Assembly (NCBI RefSeq): GCF_900112845.1
Contig: NZ_FONG01000015.1
Location: 124,001 to 188,000, forward strand
Length of the DNA: 64,000 bases
DNA from: Actinacidiphila alni
GTDB lineage: Bacteria; Actinomycetota; Actinomycetes; Streptomycetales; Streptomycetaceae
Reading direction: 5' to 3'
Shown here piece after piece: positions 1-9,396 of this stretch (positions are counted from its first letter, which is position 1; each line of letters opens with the position of its first letter). Under the pieces are notes generated by a model, which saw nothing but the letters and a program-made list of their open reading frames with translations, ran no database searches and had not been told where the DNA came from. Both the position numbers and the translations under genes were made by a program.

Positions 1-3000
1 AACCGACCCGGCACCCTCGACCACCCAGCCACCACCCGCCCGAACACCACCACCAACACACCCACCACCAGCAGCAACACCTCCACAAACTCAGGCAAAG
101 ACCATCCCACCCGAACCCCCACCCTTCGCACTTTCCACTTCACCGAACCCACCCCCGGCGCCTGGACACCCACCCCACCCCGACCCACACCCACGACCAC
201 CACCGGGTCCGACGCCGCCACCAACATCCGGCCCGACATCGCGGAACCTGTGGCCCTGGCGCGGGAGGAACTACCGCCCCCGCTCGATCCCACGTCGACG
301 CGGTTCGCTGAAAGCCGCACCACCGATGAGCCGAAGGAGAAGCGGTTCGAGCTCGACGGACAGCGTCACGTCGATCCCGAGCGCCCCGATACCGTCTTCG
401 ACCATGACCCGGACGCCCCCGTCCGGCTCGAGCTGAACGGCGGGTGGACTCGCTTCTCGTCCCAGGAGCGCCACGACCTGCTGCACTTCGTCAAGGGCCA
501 CCTGACCACCCGCCCCGAGAATCTGCCGATGCCCGACGAGGACGACATCGCCGTCCTCTGGCACGACCTCACCCGCCTCCAGCAGCGACTTCCGCTGTCC
601 CAGGTCGCCGAACACATCGCCCGCCTGTGGCTGAGCCCCGACCCGCCGAAGGTCCGCGGCGGCATGCTGCCCCACCGCCACGAGCGCGGCGCGAGCGCCC
701 GCCGCGACGCCTCCGCGCCGTACCCCCGTCGTACGCCCGCGTCGCGGGGGAACTCGCTGTTCAGCGCGAGCGCCAGCCCCGCACCGGAGGACGCGCCGGT
801 ACCGACACCCGCGCCCGAGGAAGCGCCGGCACGGACCCCCGCTCTGCGGGCGCTGGTTCTGCCGCCCATCCTGCCTCGGCAACAGGAGAGGACAGCCGAC
901 GCGGACGTGGCCGCTGCCGAGGACTCCGCCGAGGAGTCCGATTTCCTGGCGGCGGCGCTGGCGCGGGAGGAGACGGACGAGTCCGACGCCAGTGAGTCCG
1001 ACATCGACGACGCGGCGGAGAACGCAGGGGCTGTGACGGACGACGAGCGGTCGTCGATCCACGCACAGCCCAGCGCTTCCGCTCATCGGCAGCTGGGAGA
1101 CGCCGCACGGGAACCGGTGTCGTCGCAGCCGGCCGGTCCACGGCCTCGCTTCACCCTTGCGTCAGTCGGACTCACCGTTGAGCAGAGGCGTGCGGTGGCG
1201 GCGCTCCTGAAGCGCGACGCCAATCGTGGCGCGACCCTTGGCGGTCTGTGGGACCACATCAATGCCGTGTACGGGCTACGGCTCACCGCGCAGCAGATCC
1301 ATCGGTTCCACCACGCCATTGCCAGGAACCGGGCGGCGGAGCGCGCCGTCCGCATCCTTCCTCTGCTGACGCGGGATTACCTGCCGAACGGTGACGTGAC
1401 CCGGGCCATGCGCGATTTCTACGCCTTGCCGGATCGCCGAGGCGAACGGCCGCCAAGAGACTTCGTGGTCGGAGTGGACGGCAGGCAGGTCCCCCTGGGC
1501 AGCCGTATGCGGGACTGGGCGAGGAGTGGCCTCGCTCTCAACCACTTAAGCAACGAGTTGAACGAACAGCTCGAACGGTACGGCTGGACGACCGAGATAC
1601 GTGGCGGGAAGAGCTACTTGCGCTCCCAGGTGCCTGGGCTCTCCTACGACCGTGTGCCTGTCGCGGACGTCCTGGCCGAGGAATACCCCCAGGTACGGGA
1701 CCTTCCGCCTCAGCGGGATGACTCGCTGACCTGGGTACGCACGCACGTGCTGGACGAGCAGCGGCCGGGGCATGACGAAATGCCCCCTTTGACCTGGGTG
1801 GGCAGGCGCGAACCGGTCCGGCGGTCGGTGCCGAGCCGCGGCCAGGATCCTGTCCGGAGTGATCCCGGGCCCGAGACGACCGATACGGTCGTCGACCCCG
1901 CCGCCTTCGGCCGTGCTCCGGAGCAGGCACCGCGCGCCATGGCGCCGGTCCTGCCGGAGCCCGTCGGCGACATCCGCAGCGAGGCGATGCCTGCGCAAGA
2001 ACCGGATGAGCGGCCCCCCACGCCAGAAGAATCGGCGAACACGAAAGACCGTGCGCTGATCGATGCGCTCGACGCCTACTACGGCCACTTCGGCGGACGG
2101 CGCCGCCACGGGCTCTTGCCACCACGGGGTACCGGGATCAGGGTGGGTGCCCGCGATGTTCGGACCGTGCTGTACACGTGGAAGAACCACGGCCGCCAGG
2201 AGGAGGAGGTCGGTTCGGCGCTGCAGAGCGCCCTGCGCAAGTACGGATTCGAATTCCACCGTGCCGATGGGAAACTCTATTTGCGGCGGGCCGGGTACCG
2301 CCCCGTGAAGAATAGGTTCGGGGACAACGGGGATCTCATTCGCGCGGCCCGAATCTATTTCTCGAACCCACGGAAACGCGGCACCGTTCCTGCCGGTGGG
2401 GTTGAGGTCACCGTCGATGACAAACCCATCAAGATCGGGAATTTCATGCAGGACTGGAGGACGGAAGGGATCGCTTCGGAAAAGTTCAGTGAAGCTTTAC
2501 TCGCGGAACTCCGGGGATTCGGGCTGGAAACGGAAGTACGCGGGGAAAGGATTTACCTGGCCAGCGGCGGGCGCCGGCGCGGCGGACCGCGGGCGCACGG
2601 CACGGGGACGGCGGACCGGGTGGACGGACCCCCACGGATCGCCGACACCACGCCGGACGGGCACATGCTCGCGCGCCGCCACACCGGCGCCGAGAACTCA
2701 CGTCGGGTCCGGGCCGAGCTGACCGACAGGGAACTCGTGCAGGTGCGCGAACGGTGGGCCGCGGACAGGGGTTGGCGGGTGGAGAACGTCCCCGCGGACG
2801 GCGACTGCTTCTTCCACGCGCTGGTCGGCGTGGCCGGGCTGCCGATGACCGCGGCGCAGGCCCGTACCGCGCTCGCTGACGCGGTGGAAGAGGACCTGAG
2901 ACGGCCGGCGCAGGCGCGGACGCTGTGGACGGTGGAGTTGAACGGTCACTTCGAGGCGATGGCGCCTCATGACGGCCGGACGCGAACAGGCGCGGAGGGT

Positions 3001-5184
3001 GTCGTCGCGCAGCTGCGTGCCCCCGGGGAGTACGACAACGTCACCGCGGACCTGGTCCCCTACCTTGCCTCGGTCGTGTTCGGGCTGCGCCTCCAGACGT
3101 TCGGAATGAACGCGCGCGGAGAGTTCGCGTCCACCTATACCTACGGCGAGCTGGAGCGGCCACTGGTGAGCATGCTCAGGGTGCAGCCCGAGCCACCCGC
3201 CGGGGCGCACTGGATGATCCTGCGGCCGGATCCCACGGTGCCAATGGGGGGAGGTGACCGGCGGATCTCCGCCCAAGCTCCACGTGATTCGGCTGACGAG
3301 CGGTTGGCGGACCGGGCCGAACGTGTCCTGAGGGGCGAGTCCGGTCGGCCGGCGCCGGCCGGGCCTGATCCAGCCCGGTCCGCTGCACAGCCACCGCCCC
3401 GGGAGGCACCCCGACTGCCGGACGGTCTGCACCACTTCGTGGCCACGTCGGTCCGCGGCCTCCGTCGTGACGCCCTGGCCCCGGACGCGGAAGGGGTCGC
3501 CGAGGTCTGGGCCCGCCTGCAACCCCACGAACGGCTCCTGCCGGTGCCCTACCTCGCCAATCTCATCGCGCAGATCATCATCCACGGCGGCCCCGTCCGC
3601 ATGCGGGGCGCGGGTCAGCCGACCAAGGGCGAGACACCTGCCGTGCCGGGCGAGGCCGAGGCGTCCACGTCCGGTACGGCGGCGTCGCTCCCACAGCCGT
3701 ACGTGGCGGACCCGCTCGCCCCGGCCGAGGGTGACCATGAGCTCTGGAGCCCAATGCCCGCGTCAGCGACAGATGTCCGGGACATCCGTTACGCGACCGC
3801 CGCGGCGGTCTTCGAACGGCGGCTGGGCGATTACCTGGCAGGGCGGCAGGAGCCGGTACGGCAACTGCGCGCGGTGGCCAGGGCGCTGTGGAACCTGGTG
3901 ATCGGGCTCGCCCCGGGCAGCATCGCCAAGCTCGGCATTCCGATGCCCCATGTGACCGGGGCGGTGGGCCGTCAGCCGGCCGCACTGATGGAAGTCGTCG
4001 GCGGCGGCAATCTTCGTGAACTCGTCGCCCTGCTGCAGGCGTCCGCGTCGCGTCTCCCGCTGCGTCCGGCCTTCCCAGGCGCGGCACCGGTACATGAGTC
4101 CAGCGTGCTGGACGACATCTGGAAAGCGGAAAGAGAGCTCGGGTCCGCCTATCGTCTTGGGCCGCTCCGCGTCCAGGCGATCATGGAGGAGCGTCCGCAG
4201 CGGATCCAGGGGCCGCCGATGGACACTTGGCAGCAGCTCCGTCATGTGAATCCGCCGTTGAGCCGGCGAGAGAGGGCTTTCGCTTCGGAAGCCACGCCAG
4301 ACGGGGTGCGTCTGATGTGGGAAAGGGCGGAGGACGTGACGTCCATCAGGCTCGACTCGGATCTGCACCGGAACGGGCAGCGGACAGGCGCGCTCATCAG
4401 CACGGGCACATCAGGTTCCGCAGTTCTGCATCTCGGCCTCGTGGACAACCTCGTCGAACTGCAGCGGTTCAGGAAGATCCGCAGTGAAGCGAACGGAGGA
4501 AGCGAGGTGGAGGAACTCGTCGTCGACATGAACGAAGTGCTGCTCGGGCTGACCGGCTTCTTCCTGTCGGCGGGGCATCACACCCTGCACGAGATCATGC
4601 GGAGCGCGGAGCTGTGGGACCGCGCGAACGGGAGGCGCTTCGGGTTCACCGCGGTCGACAACTGGACGCGGTACCGGAGCCTTCCGGGGATCACGGAGGC
4701 GGAGCTTCGCGAACACGTCGCGGTCGGCGGCCTGTTCCCCGACGAGATCGCCTACCAGGGGGTGGAGGATCGCTACGACGAGGCCGTGGACGTCACCGCC
4801 GGGACGGCGATGCTGGCGGAGTCGGGCATCGAGGCCGAGACCTGGCGGGCGCGGCTGGACGCGCTGGCGGAAGGTGTGCCGCCCGGTGCCGAGGTGCTCG
4901 GGCGGCAGGGTTTTCCGCAGGACCGGCTGAGCGCCTGGTCGGCGTATTGGGCGGCCGGCCGCAATGCGGCCGCCGCACAGGAGCGGGTGGCACCGCTGAT
5001 GACCGGCTTGGGAGCACGGTTCGACGACCGGGCGCGGGCGGTCGCGGAAGGCGGGGAGTGGCAGGCGGCGACCCTTGCGCTGGTCCGGGCGTTGCGGGAC
5101 CTGGAATCCAGGGCCGAGGACCTCCGGGCTTGGGGTCTGGTCCCGGACCGGCTGCCCGCCGTGGCGCGGGCCGAGTGGGAGTGA
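1..5184 (+). CDS. Giant OTU-domain protein, 3' part (5' end outside window)
   Basis: The frame is open from the first base with no stop, and the first GTG (250) has no ribosome site, so this is the C-terminal ~1,727 residues of a larger protein. It begins Thr/Pro/Asn-rich. Three related ~80-residue modules follow (1387-1626, 2047-2289, 2326-2565), then an OTU-type cysteine protease domain at about 2755-3235: Cys box DGDCFF (Cys codon 2806) and His box AHWMI (His codon 3208). Two similar helical segments flank these (478-640 and 3428-3585, each with HFV...VW..L...R.LP...IA). The C-terminal 1.4 kb is helical and unrecognised. The OTU cysteine is the only cysteine seen. The same OTU type occurs in the 5521-residue protein at 46526, so this is probably a T7SS-linked effector or surface protein (inference). 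TTA codons lie at 1546 and 2497. The OTU call is firm; the enzyme's target is unknown. Confidence 0.8.
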   Translation, partial: NRPGTLDHPATTRPNTTTNTPTTSSNTSTNSGKDHPTRTPTLRTFHFTEPTPGAWTPTPPRPTPTTTTGSDAATNIRPDIAEPVALAREELPPPLDPTSTRFAESRTTDEPKEKRFELDGQRHVDPERPDTVFDHDPDAPVRLELNGGWTRFSSQERHDLLHFVKGHLTTRPENLPMPDEDDIAVLWHDLTRLQQRLPLSQVAEHIARLWLSPDPPKVRGGMLPHRHERGASARRDASAPYPRRTPASRGNSLFSASASPAPEDAPVPTPAPEEAPARTPALRALVLPPILPRQQERTADADVAAAEDSAEESDFLAAALAREETDESDASESDIDDAAENAGAVTDDERSSIHAQPSASAHRQLGDAAREPVSSQPAGPRPRFTLASVGLTVEQRRAVAALLKRDANRGATLGGLWDHINAVYGLRLTAQQIHRFHHAIARNRAAERAVRILPLLTRDYLPNGDVTRAMRDFYALPDRRGERPPRDFVVGVDGRQVPLGSRMRDWARSGLALNHLSNELNEQLERYGWTTEIRGGKSYLRSQVPGLSYDRVPVADVLAEEYPQVRDLPPQRDDSLTWVRTHVLDEQRPGHDEMPPLTWVGRREPVRRSVPSRGQDPVRSDPGPETTDTVVDPAAFGRAPEQAPRAMAPVLPEPVGDIRSEAMPAQEPDERPPTPEESANTKDRALIDALDAYYGHFGGRRRHGLLPPRGTGIRVGARDVRTVLYTWKNHGRQEEEVGSALQSALRKYGFEFHRADGKLYLRRAGYRPVKNRFGDNGDLIRAARIYFSNPRKRGTVPAGGVEVTVDDKPIKIGNFMQDWRTEGIASEKFSEALLAELRGFGLETEVRGERIYLASGGRRRGGPRAHGTGTADRVDGPPRIADTTPDGHMLARRHTGAENSRRVRAELTDRELVQVRERWAADRGWRVENVPADGDCFFHALVGVAGLPMTAAQARTALADAVEEDLRRPAQARTLWTVELNGHFEAMAPHDGRTRTGAEGVVAQLRAPGEYDNVTADLVPYLASVVFGLRLQTFGMNARGEFASTYTYGELERPLVSMLRVQPEPPAGAHWMILRPDPTVPMGGGDRRISAQAPRDSADERLADRAERVLRGESGRPAPAGPDPARSAAQPPPREAPRLPDGLHHFVATSVRGLRRDALAPDAEGVAEVWARLQPHERLLPVPYLANLIAQIIIHGGPVRMRGAGQPTKGETPAVPGEAEASTSGTAASLPQPYVADPLAPAEGDHELWSPMPASATDVRDIRYATAAAVFERRLGDYLAGRQEPVRQLRAVARALWNLVIGLAPGSIAKLGIPMPHVTGAVGRQPAALMEVVGGGNLRELVALLQASASRLPLRPAFPGAAPVHESSVLDDIWKAERELGSAYRLGPLRVQAIMEERPQRIQGPPMDTWQQLRHVNPPLSRRERAFASEATPDGVRLMWERAEDVTSIRLDSDLHRNGQRTGALISTGTSGSAVLHLGLVDNLVELQRFRKIRSEANGGSEVEELVVDMNEVLLGLTGFFLSAGHHTLHEIMRSAELWDRANGRRFGFTAVDNWTRYRSLPGITEAELREHVAVGGLFPDEIAYQGVEDRYDEAVDVTAGTAMLAESGIEAETWRARLDALAEGVPPGAEVLGRQGFPQDRLSAWSAYWAAGRNAAAAQERVAPLMTGLGARFDDRARAVAEGGEWQAATLALVRALRDLESRAEDLRAWGLVPDRLPAVARAEWE
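1387..2565 (+). repeat. Three ~80-residue protein modules (1387-1626, 2047-2289, 2326-2565)
   Basis: Copies 1 and 3 share an opening NGD(V/L).RA, an aromatic plus basic turn (FYALPDRRG / YFSNPRKRG), a VDG/VDD-x-PI/PL-G core, then M.DWR..G and a final LE..G.(E/T)T(E)(I/V)RG..YL. Copy 2 (starting DRALIDALDAYY) keeps the YY..GGRRRHG turn, the W at the centre and the closing GFEF...GKLYLRR. The basic turn followed by a Trp recalls helicase-associated (HA) DNA-binding domains, but the resemblance is weak. These are protein-level repeats, not DNA repeats. Confidence 0.65.
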
Positions 5185-5203
5185 GGCGGGGAACGGCGCG
5201 TGA

Positions 5204-5269
5204 CGAAGCCCCGGCGGTCCGTCGCCGCCCGAGGGGAGGCGGGCGGCGGTGGGGACGGCCGGGGCTTCG
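5204..5269. terminator. Long hairpin between convergent genes
   Basis: The outer arms CGAAGCCCCGGC (5204-5215) and GCCGGGGCTTCG (5258-5269) are exactly complementary. A second inner pair, CGCCGCCC / GGGCGGCG, sits inside. It lies 20 bases past the stop of the OTU protein and 16 bases from the stop of the convergent small-peptide gene, so it can terminate both. There is no U-tract, as is usual in Streptomyces. Confidence 0.7.
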
Positions 5270-5284
5270 GACGGGACCGAGGTG

Positions 5285-5437
5285 TTACCAGTCCCAGCAG
5301 GTGAACGGGTTGACACAGGGCCCTGCCTCGGTGGCGCCGCCACTGCCTGCGGTGGCCGAAGGGGCGTTGACGAAGGCCGCGGCGGCGATGCCGAAGGCCG
5401 ACAGGGAGACGCACACGGCGATTGCGATTTTGCGCAT
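5285..5437 (-). CDS. Small secreted peptide with a C-terminal two-cysteine loop
   Basis: A 50-residue product is predicted from the ATG at 5437, chosen because AAAGGA sits 6 bases upstream; an upstream in-frame start at 5494 lacks this. Residues 1-30 form a signal peptide (MRKIAIAV then an alanine-rich core) with a likely cleavage after ATA. The mature peptide is about 20 residues and ends GPCVNPFTCWDW, so two cysteines separated by five residues could form a small disulfide loop followed by an aromatic tail. I do not recognise a family. It is convergent with the OTU protein gene and shares its terminator. It could be a signalling peptide, a small extracellular factor or the end product of a processed precursor; none of these is shown by sequence. 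Confidence 0.6.
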   Translation of the reverse strand: MRKIAIAVCVSLSAFGIAAAAFVNAPSATAGSGGATEAGPCVNPFTCWDW

Positions 5438-5749
5438 CACGGATTCCTTTGCTGCGGGGCCCCGCGTCCGCCGAGTGGCTGACGGGGGCATCAACGGTCA
5501 TGTCGGCGTTGGCTCGCAGCCCCCTGCCGACCGAACGAGGAGACGGTGACGCACCTGTGTTGAAGGGCGATTGGCGGATGGTTGCCGTCATGGCCACCGT
5601 CGGGCGGGCGGTGCGGCAGCGCACGAGGACGGTTCGAGGCGAGGGCAAGGGGTTGATCGGACGATGGACATCTACTTAACATGTAACTAGAAACGCGGGT
5701 GTTCGAGGGAGAGCGCCTACTACCGCACACCGGACCAGAGGAACGGCTC
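5438..5749. other. Divergent intergenic region, 312 bases
   Basis: This separates the small-peptide gene (minus) from the response-regulator-like gene (plus) and must hold both promoters. The only distinctive element I see is the AT-rich near-palindrome at 5676-5686, described separately. No coding frame looks convincing. Confidence 0.5.
5676..5686. promoter_or_regulatory. Near-palindrome TTAACATGTAA
   Basis: An AT-rich island with an ACATGT core stands out in GC-rich DNA 64 bases before the start of the regulator gene. The preceding bases CTACT match CTACC at 13648, where a related AACAAGCATGTATG follows. The position suits a -10 region or a TetR/MarR-type operator. No clear -35 box is visible, so the assignment is tentative. 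Confidence 0.25.
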
Positions 5750-6469
5750 ATGCAGATCTCCTCCCTCCCGCGCACACGGACGGCCGCGCCGCGCACCCGG
5801 AACCCAGGCACGTCCGGTCCGCTGTTCGTGATGCTCTCCTCCCATCCGACCGCGAGTCTGACCCGCGCCGGGAGCCTGCGGCGCAGCGGTCTGCCCGGCG
5901 TGGTCGTACGGCCGTGGGGGGACCGGCTCGCCTACCGGTACCTGCGCCAGGCCGCCGGTGTGCTCGCCCTGCTCGACGCCGCGCCGGGAGAGCCGGCCGA
6001 GGTCCTGGAGCAGCGCGTGCGCGCGCTGTCGCTGCTGGCGCCCGTCGCCGTCCTCGGCGCGGCGGGTGACGCCGCCGCGCCGCTCCTGTCGGCGGGGGCG
6101 GTCAATGTGTTCGGCCCGGACCTGGACGAGAGCGTGCTGTGCGCGCGGCTCGGCGCCGACCTGCGGTGGCTGAGACGGACCTCCCCGCGCCGGGGACCGC
6201 GCGCGCTCGGGCCGTTGAGGCCGTACCGGGAGCAGTCTTTACTGCTGGAGATCCTGCTGGAGCACCGCGCCCCGCTGTGCTGTCACCAATTGCGCTGGCT
6301 GCTGGGGAAAGGCGCATCGCCGATGACACTCCCGGCGCTCCGCGCGCGTATCGGACGGCTCGAACCGCATCTCGCCGAACGTGGCTACGCCTGCGACAGA
6401 ATTCCGCGCTGGGGCGCCGACACATTCGTCGTACGGCGCATGAAAGCGGCCGCCGCTCTTTCCGCCTGA
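5750..6469 (+). CDS. Response-regulator-like protein with degenerate receiver and winged helix
   Basis: A 239-residue product from the ATG at 5750, preceded by AGAGGAA (5737-5743). Residues ~25-140 look like a decayed receiver domain: LLD is kept at the usual phospho-Asp position and GAVNVFGPDLDESVL resembles the GADDYV.KPF..EEL end of receivers. However, the N-terminal acidic pair is absent and the conserved Lys before Pro is Gly. The C-terminal ~80 residues (EQSLLLEILL ... LRARIGRLEPHLAERGY) resemble an OmpR/PhoB-type winged helix. It is probably a DNA-binding regulator that does not depend on ordinary phosphorelay. A TTA codon at 6239 implies bldA-dependent, developmentally timed translation if this is Streptomyces. 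It sits just upstream of the 6625/6955 T7SS-like pair and may control it (inference). Confidence 0.55.
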   Translation: MQISSLPRTRTAAPRTRNPGTSGPLFVMLSSHPTASLTRAGSLRRSGLPGVVVRPWGDRLAYRYLRQAAGVLALLDAAPGEPAEVLEQRVRALSLLAPVAVLGAAGDAAAPLLSAGAVNVFGPDLDESVLCARLGADLRWLRRTSPRRGPRALGPLRPYREQSLLLEILLEHRAPLCCHQLRWLLGKGASPMTLPALRARIGRLEPHLAERGYACDRIPRWGADTFVVRRMKAAAALSA

Positions 6470-6624
6470 CGGCAGACCCGCCCGTGTGCCGGGTCGCGGA
6501 GCGTGCCGAGTCCAAAAGCGGACCGTAAATTACGCACCGGAAACTTGCCCGTATCAATCGCATGTCATTCTCTTGTTGATGCTCAGTCATCATCCGAATC
6601 CCCGGAATTTCCAGGAGGATTGAC

Positions 6625-6951
6625 GTGTTCGACCGTACCGAAATACGTGCACGCGATCTCGCCGACGCCGCACGGCGTACGACCGATACGCGCGTGGGTG
6701 TGCGCGAGGTGTCGGACCTCGTCGACTCGCCGCGAACGGCCGTGCCGGAGAACGCGCTGGGCGCGGGAAACCTCGGCAGGACCGTGCACAGCGAGTACGA
6801 GCGCACCCGGTCGGGGCTGGCCGAGCTGGTCCGGGGTCTCGGCGATTCGCTGACCCGCATGGAGGACGCGCTGACCGCGGCCGGGGCCGCGTACCGGGCG
6901 GCGCAGACGCGGGCCCTCGGCGAGATCGGGGAGCAGCCGGGGCTGGTGTGA
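6625..6951 (+). CDS. EspC/WXG100-like small T7SS-associated protein
   Basis: 108 residues from a GTG with a strong AGGAGG 6 bases upstream. The protein is almost all helix. It has a PENALGAG... turn and a C-terminal helix Y..T...L..L...L......L...GAAYRAAQ, as in the EspC-like family (PF10824) of ESX substrates and partners. It has no signal peptide and no cysteine. The next gene begins four bases after its stop, so the two are co-translated. This arrangement, a small helical protein followed by a large WXG/TM protein, recurs at 46191/46526 and suggests a dedicated partner or targeting factor. Family assignment is by pattern, not by search. Confidence 0.65.
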   Translation: MFDRTEIRARDLADAARRTTDTRVGVREVSDLVDSPRTAVPENALGAGNLGRTVHSEYERTRSGLAELVRGLGDSLTRMEDALTAAGAAYRAAQTRALGEIGEQPGLV

Positions 6952-6954
6952 CCC

Positions 6955-9396
6955 TTGGACATCAACGACGCCATAGCGGGCTGGATCACCTCCGTCATCA
7001 GGGAGTTGGGCGAACCGTCGGCGCTCGTCCCGCAGGGCGCGGCGTTCACGGAGAGCGCCGCCAGGCTCCGCGCCGTGCACGAGGCGTCGCAGCAGTCCAC
7101 CTCCGGATGGACGGGCCCCGACGCGGACGCGTACGAGGCGGCGATGCGCGAGCACGCCGACGCCGTCACCGAGGCCGCGACGCTGCTGGAGACCACCGGC
7201 GCGAAAGTCGACGACCACGCGTCGAAGGCGTGGGCGATCGTGAAGGAAGTCTTCGGGATCATTCTGGAGATCCTGGAGGTCCTGCTCGCGGGAATGGCGC
7301 TCACGTGGCTCTTCTCATGGCTCGCCGACCTCCTGTGGCTTCGGCTGCTCCCGCTCATGCGGAGTGTGCTCGCCCTCCTCGTGCGATTCCGGTCGCTCAT
7401 GGCGGACTTCACCGAATTCCTGCAGCGGGTCGGCAGCCTCGCGGGGCGCCTGGGAGAGCGCTTCGGGGAATTCATCGGCAAGACACTGGAAAGCGCGGTG
7501 ATCGACTACCTGCCCGCGGAGGCGCGCGGATTCACCGGATTCTACGTGGGCGCCGCGGTGCCGCAGCTGATGAGCGGGCGGCCCGTCGACTGGAAGAACA
7601 ACGCCTGGCAGATCGCCGTTTTCACCGGATTCGACATGGGCCTCTACATGGTCCAGGACGTCCTGGAGAAGACGGTGGCCGGAGCGGCGCTGAAGAACCT
7701 CATCGAGGGGAAGAGCGTCACGGAGAAGCCTGTCACGCGGGAGGCCACTCCCACGAGAGAGGTTCCGGCGACGGAACGGCCCGATGCGGTGACCACGCGT
7801 GCCGAACGCCGGGAGCCCGCCGCGGAGAAGGCCGAGGAGACGGCCGCGGTGAAACCTGTTCCCCACGAGCCCGTGCGTGCCGCCGAACGCGACGCGGTGC
7901 CCCCTGCCGAGGAGACAGCCGCCGTCACACCTGGCGGCATCGGCGACATCAGAGGCATCGAAGCAGCTGAGCGCGAGATCCCGGTTCTGGCGGAGGCGGA
8001 GTCGCGGGCCGTGGCCTTTCCGAAGACCGAACTGCCGCCCGTGCTCGAACGGGTGGGAGTGCCGCGCGCGCGTACGGTGTCGGAGCCGGGAGCCGTCGGC
8101 GGCGTACGGGCCGGGGCGGAGGACATGCGCCCGGCCATGGGGTGGACGCGGTCGGAGAACGACCTGCCGTCCGCTGTGCGGGCGGACGCGAAAGCACGCC
8201 CGGAGGTGGAGGCGCGGCCACAGACGGAGTTGCGCTCGGAGTCGCGACCGGAGCCCGAGCGAGCACGCCCGGAGGTGGCCCCGGAGCCGCGGCCGGAGTC
8301 CGTGCAGGCGCGGCCGGTGGTGCGGGTGTCGGAGACAGAGACCCGTTCTGTCGTCCGGGCGGAGCCCGAAATGCCTTCCCCTGTACGGCCGGAGGCCGAG
8401 CGCGCGGGCGTGCCGCGGGCGCGGGCGATGTCGGAGCCGGGACCTGGGCCCGGCGTGCGGGCCGAGACCGACGCGGTGCGTCCGCCGTTGGCGCGGGCGC
8501 GGTCCGAGAGCGATCTGCCGTCATCCGTACGGCCGGAGGCCGAATCGCGTCCCGTCTCGCGTGTGGAGGCCGAGTCGCGCTCGGTCTCGCGTGTGGAGGT
8601 TGAGTCGCGTCCCGTTTCGCGTGCGGAAACCGAGGCGGCCTCCGCGCCGAAAGCACGGCAGGAGACGGAATCCTCGCCCTCGGCGCCCGTGCCGGCTGAT
8701 CCAGTGGTCGCGCCGCCCGCACCAGTGCCGACAACGGCATCGGCGCCGATTTCACCGGCGAGCATCGAGGAGATCCTCAATCCGGCCACGGTACGTGACG
8801 CGGTCGCCGAGAGTTCCGCCGTCGCGCGGCCGGCACACGCGGAAGCGCCGCCGGGCAGGCCCGACGCGCGTGGTGACTCCGAGGGGAGGGGGAGCACGTC
8901 CGAGATCGCACGCCAGGCGGAATCGGAGATGAGGGGGCTGCCGTCGACCGCCAAGCGGGACGGGATCCATCCGCGTGCCGAGGAATGGGCGAAGTACGCA
9001 CCGAAGACGAAGCGCGAAGCGCTGTACTCGGGCGCCAAGGAGGGCTTGAACATCACCCTCGGCAATCTGATGACGGACGCCGTCGTGGTCCACGTCACGC
9101 ACCATGACCTGACGGCGGGACAGTGGTCGTTCGAACTCCTCGGCGGTGTCTTCGGTTTCGCGCGGCACGGGCTGTACAAGGCGCTGCCGATGGGCGAGCG
9201 ATGGGCGTACCGCAACCAGTCGGAGGACGGCCGGATCGTCAACCGGTGGCTGGCGGAGACCCCCATTCAGTGGTCCTACTTCACGATGTACCTCACCGCG
9301 AAGGAGGCCGCCAAGAACGGCATCTTCGGCTCGACGACACCTACCGAGCTCGACCCGGCCCACAAGCCCGAGGCGGACCCGACCGGCAAGTCCTGA
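6955..9396 (+). CDS. WXG-domain protein with membrane segment and long charged linker, likely T7SS substrate
   Basis: 813 residues from a TTG start 4 bases past the previous stop. Residues ~1-90 form a WXG100-like helical hairpin with W52-T-G54. Residues ~97-165 are hydrophobic (IILEILEVLLAGMALTWLF and following) and could insert in a membrane. Residues ~200-245 are conserved-looking (FTGFYVGAAVP..., FTGFDMGLYMVQD). A ~370-residue Glu/Arg/Pro/Ser linker contains repeats such as RART(V)SEPG ... RSENDLPS / RARAMSEPG ... RSESDLPS and the PVSRVEAES-type triplet. The last ~150 residues form a second folded region echoing the first (LNITLGNLMTDAVVV, FELLGGVFGFARHGLY). No enzymatic motif and no cysteine is seen. 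It is probably exported with, or anchored by, the partner encoded at 6625. Confidence 0.65.
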   Translation: MDINDAIAGWITSVIRELGEPSALVPQGAAFTESAARLRAVHEASQQSTSGWTGPDADAYEAAMREHADAVTEAATLLETTGAKVDDHASKAWAIVKEVFGIILEILEVLLAGMALTWLFSWLADLLWLRLLPLMRSVLALLVRFRSLMADFTEFLQRVGSLAGRLGERFGEFIGKTLESAVIDYLPAEARGFTGFYVGAAVPQLMSGRPVDWKNNAWQIAVFTGFDMGLYMVQDVLEKTVAGAALKNLIEGKSVTEKPVTREATPTREVPATERPDAVTTRAERREPAAEKAEETAAVKPVPHEPVRAAERDAVPPAEETAAVTPGGIGDIRGIEAAEREIPVLAEAESRAVAFPKTELPPVLERVGVPRARTVSEPGAVGGVRAGAEDMRPAMGWTRSENDLPSAVRADAKARPEVEARPQTELRSESRPEPERARPEVAPEPRPESVQARPVVRVSETETRSVVRAEPEMPSPVRPEAERAGVPRARAMSEPGPGPGVRAETDAVRPPLARARSESDLPSSVRPEAESRPVSRVEAESRSVSRVEVESRPVSRAETEAASAPKARQETESSPSAPVPADPVVAPPAPVPTTASAPISPASIEEILNPATVRDAVAESSAVARPAHAEAPPGRPDARGDSEGRGSTSEIARQAESEMRGLPSTAKRDGIHPRAEEWAKYAPKTKREALYSGAKEGLNITLGNLMTDAVVVHVTHHDLTAGQWSFELLGGVFGFARHGLYKALPMGERWAYRNQSEDGRIVNRWLAETPIQWSYFTMYLTAKEAAKNGIFGSTTPTELDPAHKPEADPTGKS

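Noticed and set aside
5699..5749. Earlier start of the regulator-like gene at 5699
   Set aside because: No ribosome site; ATG 5750 has AGAGGAA at the right spacing.
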